A stretch of 64,000 nucleotides of DNA from Deltaproteobacteria bacterium. Its GTDB lineage: Bacteria; Myxococcota_A; UBA796; UBA2385. The stretch is from the NCBI GenBank assembly GCA_016792625.1, contig JAEUKK010000104.1:29310-93309 (forward strand), written 5' to 3'. This document shows positions 9,600 to 17,218 of the stretch, piece by piece. The notes beneath the pieces are model-generated. The model saw only the letters and a list, made by a program, of their open reading frames with translations, had not been told where the DNA came from and made no database searches. The first letter of the stretch is position 1. Each line of letters begins with the position of its first letter. Both the position numbers and the translations under genes were made by a program.

Positions 9600-12029
9600 T
9601 TGAGGTCGGGCGGCGCATGGCTGTGGGCCCTGCTCGTCGGGATCGCCCTGCACGGCGTGGTGCTGGGCGTCGCGCTGCTCTCGCGCGGGGCGCTGGTCTC
9701 GGCTTGGGAGAAGGGGCCCTTGGTCGACCCCGCCAGCCCCTATGCCCCCGAGAACGCCCTGCTGTTCACTGTACTTGGCGGTGTGGTCGCCCTCGACCTC
9801 TACCTGCTGATGAGCTTCTGGTGCCAACGTGCGCTGCGGGGCGCGGCCCGCGCGCTCGGCCCGCCCGCGGCGCTGCTGGTGGGCCTCGGTGGCGGCGAGC
9901 TCTCCGTCTCACTCGCCTCGGCCTGGCGCCTGCCGACCTGGTACCGACCGCACCCGACCTTGCACTGGGAGCTGCGGCCGAAGCTGCGGGCTTACGTCTA
10001 TGGCACCGGCGACACCGTTTTGAACACCAACGCCGATGGCCTGCGCGAGGTGGCCGTGCCCCGGGCCAAGCCGCCGGGGCAGCTGCGGGTGCTGGTGCTG
10101 GGCGACTCGTCGAACTTTGGGCAGGGGGTCAGCGGGGCCGAGGTCTGGAGCGCCCAGCTCGAGGCCCTTTTGCAGCCCACCTTCGCGGGCGCCGGCGCCG
10201 AGCTGCGGGTGCTCAACGCCGCGGTGCCCGGCTGGACCACCTACCAGGGGCGGCTGCAGCTCGAGCGCGTCGGCTTGGCTTATGCGCCCGATCTCGTGAT
10301 CGCGGGCTTTAACAACGACTCTGGCCCCGAGACCATGTCCGACGCCGCGCGCGCAGTGGCGGGGGCCCCGCGTGTGAACGCCGTGCTGTGGCGCTCGGAG
10401 CTCTACCTGCTCGCCCGCGCCGGGGTGCTCGGGGTGGCGCGGGCCCTGCATCCAAGCGCCCGGGCCGCGGCGAGCCGGCGCGCCGCAGGGGAGCGGCCTG
10501 TCTATGGCGCGCTGGACGCCGATCACCGCGCGAGCCTGCAGCCACGGGTGCCGGTGGAGCAGACCCTCGACAACCTGCGGGCGATGCAGGCGCTGGGCGC
10601 CGCGCACGGCTTTGGGGTGGTCTGGCTCAACATGCCGATCAACCGCACCCAGCCCGAGCTGGTCGAGCGTTACGTCAACTATGACGACCGTGCGCAGATC
10701 TTCGCCGCGGCGGCCGCGGGGGCCGCGCCGCCGGTGATCGACGTCGATGATCGCTGGGCCCGCAGCCGCGAGGCGGGCCTGCACATCCTCGGCCACGTCT
10801 TTCACCCCAACGCCCGGGGGCACCGCCGCCTCGCTGAGCAGGTGGCCGCCGAGCTGGTCCTGCGTGACCTGCTGCCGGGTTTGCCGCCAGCTGCCCCGAC
10901 GCCCCCGGTGGGCGGGCCCCCGCCCGCCGCCACCGAGGACACGGTCCGCCTCGGGATCTCAAGCCTCACGCCGGTGCACGCCCACGTGCTCGCCGTGCTG
11001 CAGGCCGATCCGGGCAGGGCGGCCCGCCACGGCCTGCGGGTCGAGCTGCACCCCTATGTGCGCGGCGGCCCCCAGGGTGATGACGTCGCCGCCGGGCGCC
11101 TCGACGCGTGGTTCAGCTGCGAGCTGCCGGCGATCGAGATGGCCCGCACCCGGCCCGACGCGGGCCTCGTCGCCACCCCCGGCGCGCTCGGGCGCATCGC
11201 CGCGCTGGGCCGCGCCGCCGCCCCGCCGGCCGCGGGGGCCCGGGTCGGGCTCAGCCCGGGCAGCACGCCGGCCTTGGACTGGACCCGGTGGAGCCGCGGG
11301 ACCCCCACGGTGGTGGTGCCCACCTCGACTGAAGTTCTGCTGGACGGCGTGCAGAGCGGCGCGCTCGACTTGATGGTGAGCTGGGACCCGTGGGTGAGCG
11401 CGGCCGAGGCCTCGGGGCTGAAGGTGGTCTATGACCGGCCCTTTCACTCGGTGCTGATGGTCGGGGGCCACTGGGCGCTCGGCGGGCGCAGCGCCCTACG
11501 ACCCCAGGGGGAGGCGGGGCCCCCGCGCGCCGCCCGCCTGGTCGCCCTGGTGGAGGAGGCGCTGCGGGTCGCCGCGGCCGACCGCCCGCGATGGGACGCC
11601 GAGGTGGCCGCGCTGAGCGGCTGGCCGGTCGAGATCGTGCGCGCCGTGGCCGACCAGAACGACGTGCTGGCCGGCCGATCGGCCCGGCTGGGTGATATGG
11701 TGCCGGTGCGGGCGGGGCTCGACGCGGCCCGGGTCCACCTCGGGCTCGGGCCGATGGTGGCGGCCGAGGCCCCAGAGCTGCTCGAAGGGCGCCCGCCGCC
11801 CTGGCTCGAGTCGCTGGGCGGCGCGCCACCCCCGGGCGGCAAAGCTTCGCCCGGTGGCAAAGGCCCGCCGGGCGGCAAAGGCCCACCTGGGAACAAAGGC
11901 CCGCCCGGGGGCAAGGGCCCGTCTGGCGGCAAAGGCCCGTCTGGCGGCAAAGGCCCGTCGCAGGGCGGCGGCGCCTCGGGCGGGCAAGGCCCCCGCGGCG
12001 CCGAGGCCCCCTTGGCCGTCGGCGGCTGA
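9600..12029 (+). CDS. SGNH/GDSL hydrolase fused to an SsuA/NrtA-like binding domain
   Basis: An 809-residue multidomain protein. N-terminal hydrophobic segments (residues about 8-30, 55-75 and 85-100) anchor it. Residues about 155-430 are an SGNH hydrolase: G-D-S-S puts the nucleophile at Ser170, F-N-N-D resembles block III, and H-P-N-A-R-G-H puts His at 402. The usual Asp three residues before that His is replaced by His399. Residues about 447-720 resemble NMT1/SsuA-type solute-binding proteins (V-R-L-G-I-S-S-L-T-P, G-R-L-D-A-W-F-S-C-E-L-P-A, V-S-W-D-P-W-V). The C-terminus has PGGKGP repeats. Enzyme and ligand-binding parts in one chain suggest capture and hydrolysis, or acyl transfer, of an envelope ligand. 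The TTG start has no strong ribosome binding site. Confidence 0.75.
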   Translation: MRSGGAWLWALLVGIALHGVVLGVALLSRGALVSAWEKGPLVDPASPYAPENALLFTVLGGVVALDLYLLMSFWCQRALRGAARALGPPAALLVGLGGGELSVSLASAWRLPTWYRPHPTLHWELRPKLRAYVYGTGDTVLNTNADGLREVAVPRAKPPGQLRVLVLGDSSNFGQGVSGAEVWSAQLEALLQPTFAGAGAELRVLNAAVPGWTTYQGRLQLERVGLAYAPDLVIAGFNNDSGPETMSDAARAVAGAPRVNAVLWRSELYLLARAGVLGVARALHPSARAAASRRAAGERPVYGALDADHRASLQPRVPVEQTLDNLRAMQALGAAHGFGVVWLNMPINRTQPELVERYVNYDDRAQIFAAAAAGAAPPVIDVDDRWARSREAGLHILGHVFHPNARGHRRLAEQVAAELVLRDLLPGLPPAAPTPPVGGPPPAATEDTVRLGISSLTPVHAHVLAVLQADPGRAARHGLRVELHPYVRGGPQGDDVAAGRLDAWFSCELPAIEMARTRPDAGLVATPGALGRIAALGRAAAPPAAGARVGLSPGSTPALDWTRWSRGTPTVVVPTSTEVLLDGVQSGALDLMVSWDPWVSAAEASGLKVVYDRPFHSVLMVGGHWALGGRSALRPQGEAGPPRAARLVALVEEALRVAAADRPRWDAEVAALSGWPVEIVRAVADQNDVLAGRSARLGDMVPVRAGLDAARVHLGLGPMVAAEAPELLEGRPPPWLESLGGAPPPGGKASPGGKGPPGGKGPPGNKGPPGGKGPSGGKGPSGGKGPSQGGGASGGQGPRGAEAPLAVGG
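11832..11957 (+). repeat. Seven 18-bp repeats encoding PGGKGP
   Basis: Seven consecutive in-frame 18-base units encode P-G-G-K-A-S, two of P-G-G-K-G-P, P-G-N-K-G-P, P-G-G-K-G-P and two of S-G-G-K-G-P near the C-terminus of the SGNH fusion. The basic, glycine-proline-rich tail could contact anionic envelope polymers. Confidence 0.9.
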
Positions 12030-12091
12030 GCTCCCCGCCGCTGGCGCTGACGTGGCAGACTGCGGCGCCGCGCCCAGCTTGAGGAGGGGGA

Positions 12092-13528
12092 GTGCCCGCC
12101 GCCCGCGCCCCCCGCCGCTCACCCTCCGCCCCTGCCTTGCCCGCGCCCCCGCCGCGGCTCGGGCGCGCCGATGGGGTCGAGCTGGCCGCCCTCGCTGCGC
12201 TGGCCTTGGGGCTGCGCGGGCTGGCCTGCTGGGCGCTCGGCGGCGGCGCGCCTTTTGGCCCGGATGGCACGGGGGCCGAGGCCGCGGTGGACCTGGGCGG
12301 CCACCTCTACCCGCTGCACCCGCTGCTCATCGGCCTCGTCGGCTCGGGGCGGGCCCTGTCGGTGCTCAGCGGCGGGCTCAGCTGCGCCCTGCTCGGCCTG
12401 CTCGGCAAGCGGGTGGGGCTCGGCGGGGCCGGCGGCTGGATCGCCGCGATGAGCCCGCTCTTGGTCTACACCGGCGCGCTCTCGGCGGGCGACGCGCCGG
12501 CGCTGCTTGTTGTTGTGCTGGGCGCTGTTCTCGCAACCGTGGGCGCTGCCGGTGGATCGGCGCCCCCGGCTGAAGGGGGGCCCCCTCCCGATCCGCTGGC
12601 GCCGGCCGCCCTCGTCCGCGCCCTGTGCGGCGGAGCGGTCCGTGGGCTCCGCGCCTGGGGTGGGCCGCTGCTCGGCGGGCTGGTCGCCGCGAGCAGCGTG
12701 CTGGTCAAGCCGGTGGCCCTGCCGGCGCTCGTGCTCCTGCTGCTGCGGCCCCGGGCCCTGGTCGGCGCGGGCCTCGGCCTCGTGGTCTTTCATCGCTGGC
12801 TCGACCCCCTCCTGCGCCCGCGACCGCAGGGGGGCCTGCTGGGGAGCTGGTGGGTGGCCTCGGGCGGCGCGCCGCCATCGGCGCCGGCGGCTTGGCTGCA
12901 GGGCGGGGTCGAGGCGCTGGGCGCCGCGCCGCTGTGGACGCTCTGGCCGCTGATCGTGCTCGCGCCGCTCAGCGCCCTGCTGCCGCTGCCCCCGCTGCGC
13001 CGGTCGGTCGGGCTGCTGTGGGCCTGGGCGCGGGGCGGTCCGGCGCCCGCGGCTGCGGCGGTCGACGCGCCGCTGGCGCTGCGGGTGGGCGGCCTCCTGC
13101 TGCCGGTGGGGCTGCTGGTGCTCGCCGCGCTCTTTGGATCGCGCCTGGAGCCCCGCTACCTCGCCCCCCTGCTGGCCGCGGCCCTGCCCTGGCTCGGCCG
13201 CCGCTGGCCGCTGGGCCTGGAGGGCGCGCAGCTCTGGCCCGCTGCGGCGCTGATCACGCAGGTCGCCGCCCACCGCGCCGCCGCCGACCCGGCCGCCGGG
13301 GTCCCCCGCCTGCCGGTGGTCGAGGCCCCCGCGGTCGACGCGCGGGCCCTATTTGACGAAGCGAGCACCGAGGGGGCCAGCACCTTGCGGGCAGAGGGCC
13401 TGCGCTTGGCCGAGACCCTGCCTTTTGGAGCGACGGTCACCGTGGACCGGCGCCCGCACGGCCGCGAAGGGGAGCTGGTCTGGCCGCTGCTGCAGCGCCG
13501 GCCCGACGTGCAGATCCGCCGGCGCTGA
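12092..13528 (+). CDS. Polytopic membrane protein, putative GT-C-like
   Basis: A 478-residue integral membrane protein starting at a GTG directly behind GAGGAGGGGGA, an unusually strong ribosome binding site. A short N-terminal cytoplasmic Pro/Arg-rich tail is followed by about ten hydrophobic segments. The loop D-L-G-G-H-L-Y-P-L-H-P-L after the first helix has the Asp and charged or aromatic character of the first loop of GT-C glycosyltransferases, and a C-terminal soluble stretch (V-E-A-P-A-V-D-A-R-A onward) resembles their periplasmic ends. No family motif is certain. It starts 62 bp after the SGNH fusion and probably shares its transcript. Confidence 0.65.
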   Translation: MPAARAPRRSPSAPALPAPPPRLGRADGVELAALAALALGLRGLACWALGGGAPFGPDGTGAEAAVDLGGHLYPLHPLLIGLVGSGRALSVLSGGLSCALLGLLGKRVGLGGAGGWIAAMSPLLVYTGALSAGDAPALLVVVLGAVLATVGAAGGSAPPAEGGPPPDPLAPAALVRALCGGAVRGLRAWGGPLLGGLVAASSVLVKPVALPALVLLLLRPRALVGAGLGLVVFHRWLDPLLRPRPQGGLLGSWWVASGGAPPSAPAAWLQGGVEALGAAPLWTLWPLIVLAPLSALLPLPPLRRSVGLLWAWARGGPAPAAAAVDAPLALRVGGLLLPVGLLVLAALFGSRLEPRYLAPLLAAALPWLGRRWPLGLEGAQLWPAAALITQVAAHRAAADPAAGVPRLPVVEAPAVDARALFDEASTEGASTLRAEGLRLAETLPFGATVTVDRRPHGREGELVWPLLQRRPDVQIRRR

Positions 13529-13550
13529 GGGCGGGCGGCCCGGCACAGCT

Positions 13551-13576
13551 GCGCCTGTGCGCTCTCACACAGGCGC
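13551..13576 (+). terminator. Stem-loop after the membrane protein gene
   Basis: GCGCCTGTG (13551-13559) pairs with CACAGGCGC (13568-13576) around an 8-nt loop, 22 bp after the stop codon at 13528. No U-run follows, so it may be a Rho-dependent or processing end, not a classic intrinsic terminator. Confidence 0.35.
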
Positions 13577-13716
13577 GGGGGCGGCGCTGCGCCCCTTTGG
13601 CGCGGTCGGCGCCGAAGCTCTGCGGGCGCTGTGCGGGCGCTGTGCGGGCCGCGGTCCGCCGCTTCGACCGGCCGCGGCTGGGCACGGGCCTTGCTCTGTC
13701 CCGCGCCGGAGGCGGA

Positions 13717-14949
13717 ATGCGAACGCTGCTCATCCTCGGCGCCGGCACAGCCGGGACGCTCATGGCCCACAAGCTCCGCGCGGCGCTGGCGCCCACCGCG
13801 TGGCGAATCCTGATCATTGATCAGGACGATGATCACATCTACCAGCCGGGGCTGCTGTTCATCCCCTTTGGCTTGGACCGCGCGGCGGATGACCGCCGCA
13901 GCCGCCGCGCCCTGCTGCCCGAGGGGGTCGAGCTCAACCTCGACGGGGTCGTCGCGCTGGACACCGACAAGCGCCAAGTGCGGACCCGCGCGGGCGAGCT
14001 GCTGCCCTACGATGTGCTCATCCTCGCCACCGGCACCCAGGTCGAGCCGGGCTTGACCGAGGGGCTGACCGGCGAGGGCTGGGGCCAGACCGCCAGTGAC
14101 TTTTACACCATGGCCGGGAGCGAGCGGCTGCGCGGCATGCTCGCCGGCCTGCGCGGCGGGCGCCTCGTCGTGAACATCGCCGAGCTGCCGATCAAGTGCC
14201 CGGTCGCCGCGCTGGAGTTCGCGCTGTTGGCCGACGCCCACCTGCGCGCCGACGGACGGCGGGCTGGGGTCGAGATCGTCTACGTCACCCCGCTCAGCGG
14301 CGCCTTCACCAAGCCGGTGGCCAGCCGGCTGCTGGGGGAGCTGCTCGAGCGCCGGCAGATCCGCGTGGTGCCCGACTTCTCCTTGGCCAAGGTCGATGGG
14401 CAGCGGCGCCAGATCCACAGCTGGGGCGGCGCCAAAGAGGACTATGACCTGCTGGTCAGTGTTCCCCTGCACTATGGCGCAGGCTTCTTGCGCGGGCACC
14501 CCATCGCCGATGACGCCGGTTTCGTACACATCGACAAGCACACCCTCGAGGTCAAGGGCCAGGAGCGGGTCTTCGCCCTCGGTGACGGCACCGACGCCCC
14601 GACCAGCAAGGCCGGCGCGGTGGCGCACTTCCAGGGTGAGGTGCTCTTTGAGAACGTGCTGCGGGCCATCGAGGGCCTGCCCGCCCTGCCGGCCTTTGAT
14701 GGGCACGCCAACTGCTTCATCGAGAGCGGCGACGGCAAGGCCATGTTGCTCGACTTCAACTACGAGACCGAGCCGCTGCCGGGGCGCTTCCCGCTGCCGG
14801 GCATCGGCCCCTTCACCCTGCTGGAAGAGAGCGAGGTCAACCACTGGGGCAAGCGGGCCTTCCGGTGGATCTATTGGAACCTGCTGCTGCGGGGCAAAGA
14901 GCTGCCGCTGGACCACCGGATGCTCATGGCCGGCAAGCGGTCCGCCTGA
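13717..14949 (+). CDS. SQR-like FAD-dependent oxidoreductase
   Basis: A 410-residue flavoprotein of the two-dinucleotide-binding-domain family. G-A-G-T-A-G (8-13) is the FAD Rossmann loop, A-T-G-T is at about 104-107, and V-F-A-L-G-D-G-T-D-A-P (285-295) is the second FAD motif. E-L-P-I-K-C-P puts Cys161 in the position of the catalytic Cys160 of sulfide:quinone oxidoreductases, and Cys333 can be the second redox Cys. The third Cys found in many SQRs, near residue 125, is missing. The C-terminus (R-W-I-Y-W-N-L-L-L-R) looks like the amphipathic membrane-docking end. Expected role: oxidise sulfide or a persulfide and pass electrons to quinone. The ATG has GGAGGCGGA in front. The next two genes are sulfur-relay proteins, supporting the assignment. 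Confidence 0.82.
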   Translation: MRTLLILGAGTAGTLMAHKLRAALAPTAWRILIIDQDDDHIYQPGLLFIPFGLDRAADDRRSRRALLPEGVELNLDGVVALDTDKRQVRTRAGELLPYDVLILATGTQVEPGLTEGLTGEGWGQTASDFYTMAGSERLRGMLAGLRGGRLVVNIAELPIKCPVAALEFALLADAHLRADGRRAGVEIVYVTPLSGAFTKPVASRLLGELLERRQIRVVPDFSLAKVDGQRRQIHSWGGAKEDYDLLVSVPLHYGAGFLRGHPIADDAGFVHIDKHTLEVKGQERVFALGDGTDAPTSKAGAVAHFQGEVLFENVLRAIEGLPALPAFDGHANCFIESGDGKAMLLDFNYETEPLPGRFPLPGIGPFTLLEESEVNHWGKRAFRWIYWNLLLRGKELPLDHRMLMAGKRSA

Positions 14950-15021
14950 GCGTGCACAGCCGGGGCCTGCGGGCTCCTGACGGGGCGGGTGCGCGGCGAC
15001 GCGCCGCCCGATGGAGGCGAG

Positions 15022-15984
15022 ATGGAAGACGAACAGGGGATGGACAGCGCCGCGCGGCTCGTGCGCATCGAGGCTCTGCTCGACGAGCTGACCCTTCGGA
15101 GCGCCGCGCAGCTCGCCGAGCAGCGGCGGGTGCGGGACATGGTCGGCGAGGCCTGGGACGAGGCCATGCCGATCGGCCGCGCGGTGATGGGCGCGGCGGT
15201 GAGCCGGCTCGAGCAGGCCGAGGCCCGGGGCTGGATGCGCCTCGCCGGTGGCCTCGCGGCGGCCGCGGATCAGGTGGCCGAGAGCACGCCCCCCGAGGAG
15301 CTCGCGCAGCTCGGGCCGCGGCTGGTGCGCTTGCTGCAGGCCACCGAAGCCCTGACCCAGCCCGAGGTGCTCGACGTGCTGGTGGCCGCGGCGGACCGGC
15401 TGCGCGCCCCCGACGAGCTGGCCCCGATCGGCCTGACCGATCTGGTGCGCATCAGCCGCGAGGATGACGTGCAGCGCGGCGTCGCGGTGCTGGTCGAGCT
15501 GCTGCGCGGCCTTGGCCGGGCCGGCCGCCAGCTCGGCGAGCAGGCCCCGCGCCCCGCGACCCGCGCCCCCCGAGCCGCGGCGCCCCTGCGCGCCCCGGCG
15601 GCGGCCCCCGGGCACGTGGCGGCGCCCGCCGCTGCCAAGGCGTCGGCCCCGGCGCCGGCCGGCGCAGATCCGGCTGCAGAGGTCGTGTTTGAGGGGCTGC
15701 GCTTCCGCGCAGACGGCACCTTGCTCCAGCCCGAGGGCTGGACCGAGGCCCTGGCCGAGAAGCTCGCGCCGACCGTCGGCGTGCCGGCCCTCGGCCCGCG
15801 GCACTGGGCCGTGATCCGCTTCGCCCGCGAGGAGCACGCGCGCAGCGGCCAGACGCCCAACATCCGCCGGATCGCCGCCGCGTCGGGGGTGGGCACCGCC
15901 GAGCTCTATGCGCTGTTCCCGACCGCTCCGGCGCGGGCGGTGGCCCGGGTGAGCGGCCTGCCCAAGCCGGTCGGCTGCGTGTGA
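15022..15984 (+). CDS. DUF1641 domain fused to a DsrC/TusE-type sulfur carrier
   Basis: A 320-residue protein. Residues about 10-170 are helical, with R-I-E-A-L-L-D-E-L and a hydrophobic Ala/Gly/Leu core, as in DUF1641 proteins. Residues 175-220 are an Ala/Pro linker. Residues about 222-320 are a DsrC/TusE domain: E-G-W-T-E-A-L-A-E-K-L-A, L-G-P-R-H-W-A-V-I-R-F-A-R, and the diagnostic tail G-L-P-K-P-V-G-C-V. Cys319 is the penultimate CysA that carries persulfide in DsrC and TusE. The second DsrC cysteine is absent (A-R-A-V-A-R before the tail), so this is a one-Cys, TusE/RspA-like carrier. Start at an ATG with GGAGG at 15013-15017. It lies between SQR-like and DsrE-like genes. Confidence 0.85.
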   Translation: MEDEQGMDSAARLVRIEALLDELTLRSAAQLAEQRRVRDMVGEAWDEAMPIGRAVMGAAVSRLEQAEARGWMRLAGGLAAAADQVAESTPPEELAQLGPRLVRLLQATEALTQPEVLDVLVAAADRLRAPDELAPIGLTDLVRISREDDVQRGVAVLVELLRGLGRAGRQLGEQAPRPATRAPRAAAPLRAPAAAPGHVAAPAAAKASAPAPAGADPAAEVVFEGLRFRADGTLLQPEGWTEALAEKLAPTVGVPALGPRHWAVIRFAREEHARSGQTPNIRRIAAASGVGTAELYALFPTAPARAVARVSGLPKPVGCV

Positions 15985-16046
15985 GCTCCCTCTGCGCGCG
16001 GTCCTTCACCGGCGCCCCTCGTTGACCTTGACCATTGAGGTGGACC

Positions 16047-16559
16047 ATGTTCCTTCCGCTCACCGGCAGCGCGCCCACACCCGATACCGCCGCCGCGCCT
16101 GCCCCCCGCACCGTGGCCATCATCTGCAGCAAGGGCGGCCTCGATGAGGTGTACCCGGCGCTCATTTTGGCGACGGGCGCCCGGCAGGCCGGCATCCCCT
16201 GCTTCATTTTCTTCACCTTCTGGGGCCTCGACGCGATCACCGAGTCCAAGGTGGACCACCTGCACGTCAACCTCGCCGGCAACCCGGCCATCCCCCTGCC
16301 CACGGTGCTCACCGGCCTGCCGGGGATGGAGAACCTCGCTGCGGTGATGATGCAAAAGCGCATGGCCGACCTAGACCTGCCCGGCGCGCGCGAGACCCTG
16401 CGCATGCTGCACGACCTGGGCACCAAGCTCTACGCCTGTGAGCTGGCGATGAAGATGTTCAGCCGCACCGAGAAGGACCTCATCGAGGGCGTGGACGGGG
16501 TCATCACCGTGGGCGATTTTTACGACATGACCCCCGGCGCGCAGATCATCTTCACCTGA
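16047..16559 (+). CDS. DsrE/DsrF/DrsH-family sulfur-relay protein
   Basis: A 170-residue protein with the DsrE fold: A-I-I-C-S-K-G-G-L-D-E-V-Y-P-A-L-I-L-A-T-G-A, the hydrophobic P-C-F-I-F-F-T-F-W-G-L-D, and L-Y-A-C-E-L-A-M-K-M-F, in which Cys131 matches the conserved active Cys of DsrE2-type persulfide carriers. The end, D-G-V-I-T-V-G-D-F-Y, is also typical. DsrE proteins receive sulfur as a Cys-persulfide and pass it to TusA or DsrC-type partners. The ATG is preferred over a TTG four codons upstream because GAGGTGGA precedes it. Only 62 bp separates it from the DUF1641::DsrC gene. Confidence 0.88.
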   Translation: MFLPLTGSAPTPDTAAAPAPRTVAIICSKGGLDEVYPALILATGARQAGIPCFIFFTFWGLDAITESKVDHLHVNLAGNPAIPLPTVLTGLPGMENLAAVMMQKRMADLDLPGARETLRMLHDLGTKLYACELAMKMFSRTEKDLIEGVDGVITVGDFYDMTPGAQIIFT

Positions 16560-16653
16560 GCGCTGTTCTCGCGAGGGTAGTAGGGGCTGGCGGTAGGCGT
16601 GGCCGGGAGGGGTGGGCGCCTGCAGGTTAGGCCGCGGCCTCCCGGAGGTCCCC

Positions 16654-17145
16654 ATGTCTGCCCCCATCGCCGCTGACCGCACCTGGCGCTTGCCCTGGCG
16701 CCGCCTTGACCTCGTCCTGTTCCGTGAGGCCTGCGTCGCGGTCGCCGCCCGCTACGCCGGCGTCGAGGTGCGGGTCGAGGCCGAGGACACCGACACCCAC
16801 ACCGCCTTCTTCGACATTCCGAGCCCCGATGAGCTGCGGGTTCGACTGGCGCGCGCGGCGCCCGCCGACGGGGCCGAGGCGACGCCCACGCCCGAAGCCC
16901 CGGCCGCGCCCGAGCAAGACAGCGCGCTTGAGGCCGATCTCGACGCCAACGCCGATCCCGACGACTGGGAAGAGGACCGGGAGGCCGGCGGCACCGTCGA
17001 GCTGTCTCTCTACGACATGGACGGCGACGGCGTCTTTTTGAGCCTTGAGGCCGACGCCAGCGACAACGGCCTCTTGGTGGACGAGGCCGACGAGATCGCC
17101 GACCTGCTCGCGGATCGGCTGCGCGCCGAGCCGGTCGACCTCTAA
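16654..17145 (+). CDS. Acidic hypothetical protein
   Basis: A 163-residue protein, not recognised. The first 65 residues ([16 protein letters not shown], then [18 protein letters not shown]) look folded. The middle (about 70-110) is a Pro/Ala/Asp/Glu-rich linker, and the C-terminal part ([20 protein letters not shown]) is strongly acidic. D-M-D-G-D-G has EF-hand-like spacing but no flanking helices are evident. The ATG has GGAGG at 16644-16648. It follows the DsrE-like gene by 94 bp; a functional link is not implied. Confidence 0.65.
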   Translation: MSAPIAADRTWRLPWRRLDLVLFREACVAVAARYAGVEVRVEAEDTDTHTAFFDIPSPDELRVRLARAAPADGAEATPTPEAPAAPEQDSALEADLDANADPDDWEEDREAGGTVELSLYDMDGDGVFLSLEADASDNGLLVDEADEIADLLADRLRAEPVDL

Positions 17146-17218
17146 GCGCGGGCGGCGCGCGGGCCCCGCGGCCGCGACGCCCGACGGCCCGAAGCCCGAC
17201 GGCCCGAGGCCCAGGCCA

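Noticed and set aside
13621..13649. Short direct repeats of TGCGGGCGCTG
   Set aside because: Two and a half copies in a G+C-rich gap with no other structure; most likely replication slippage without function.
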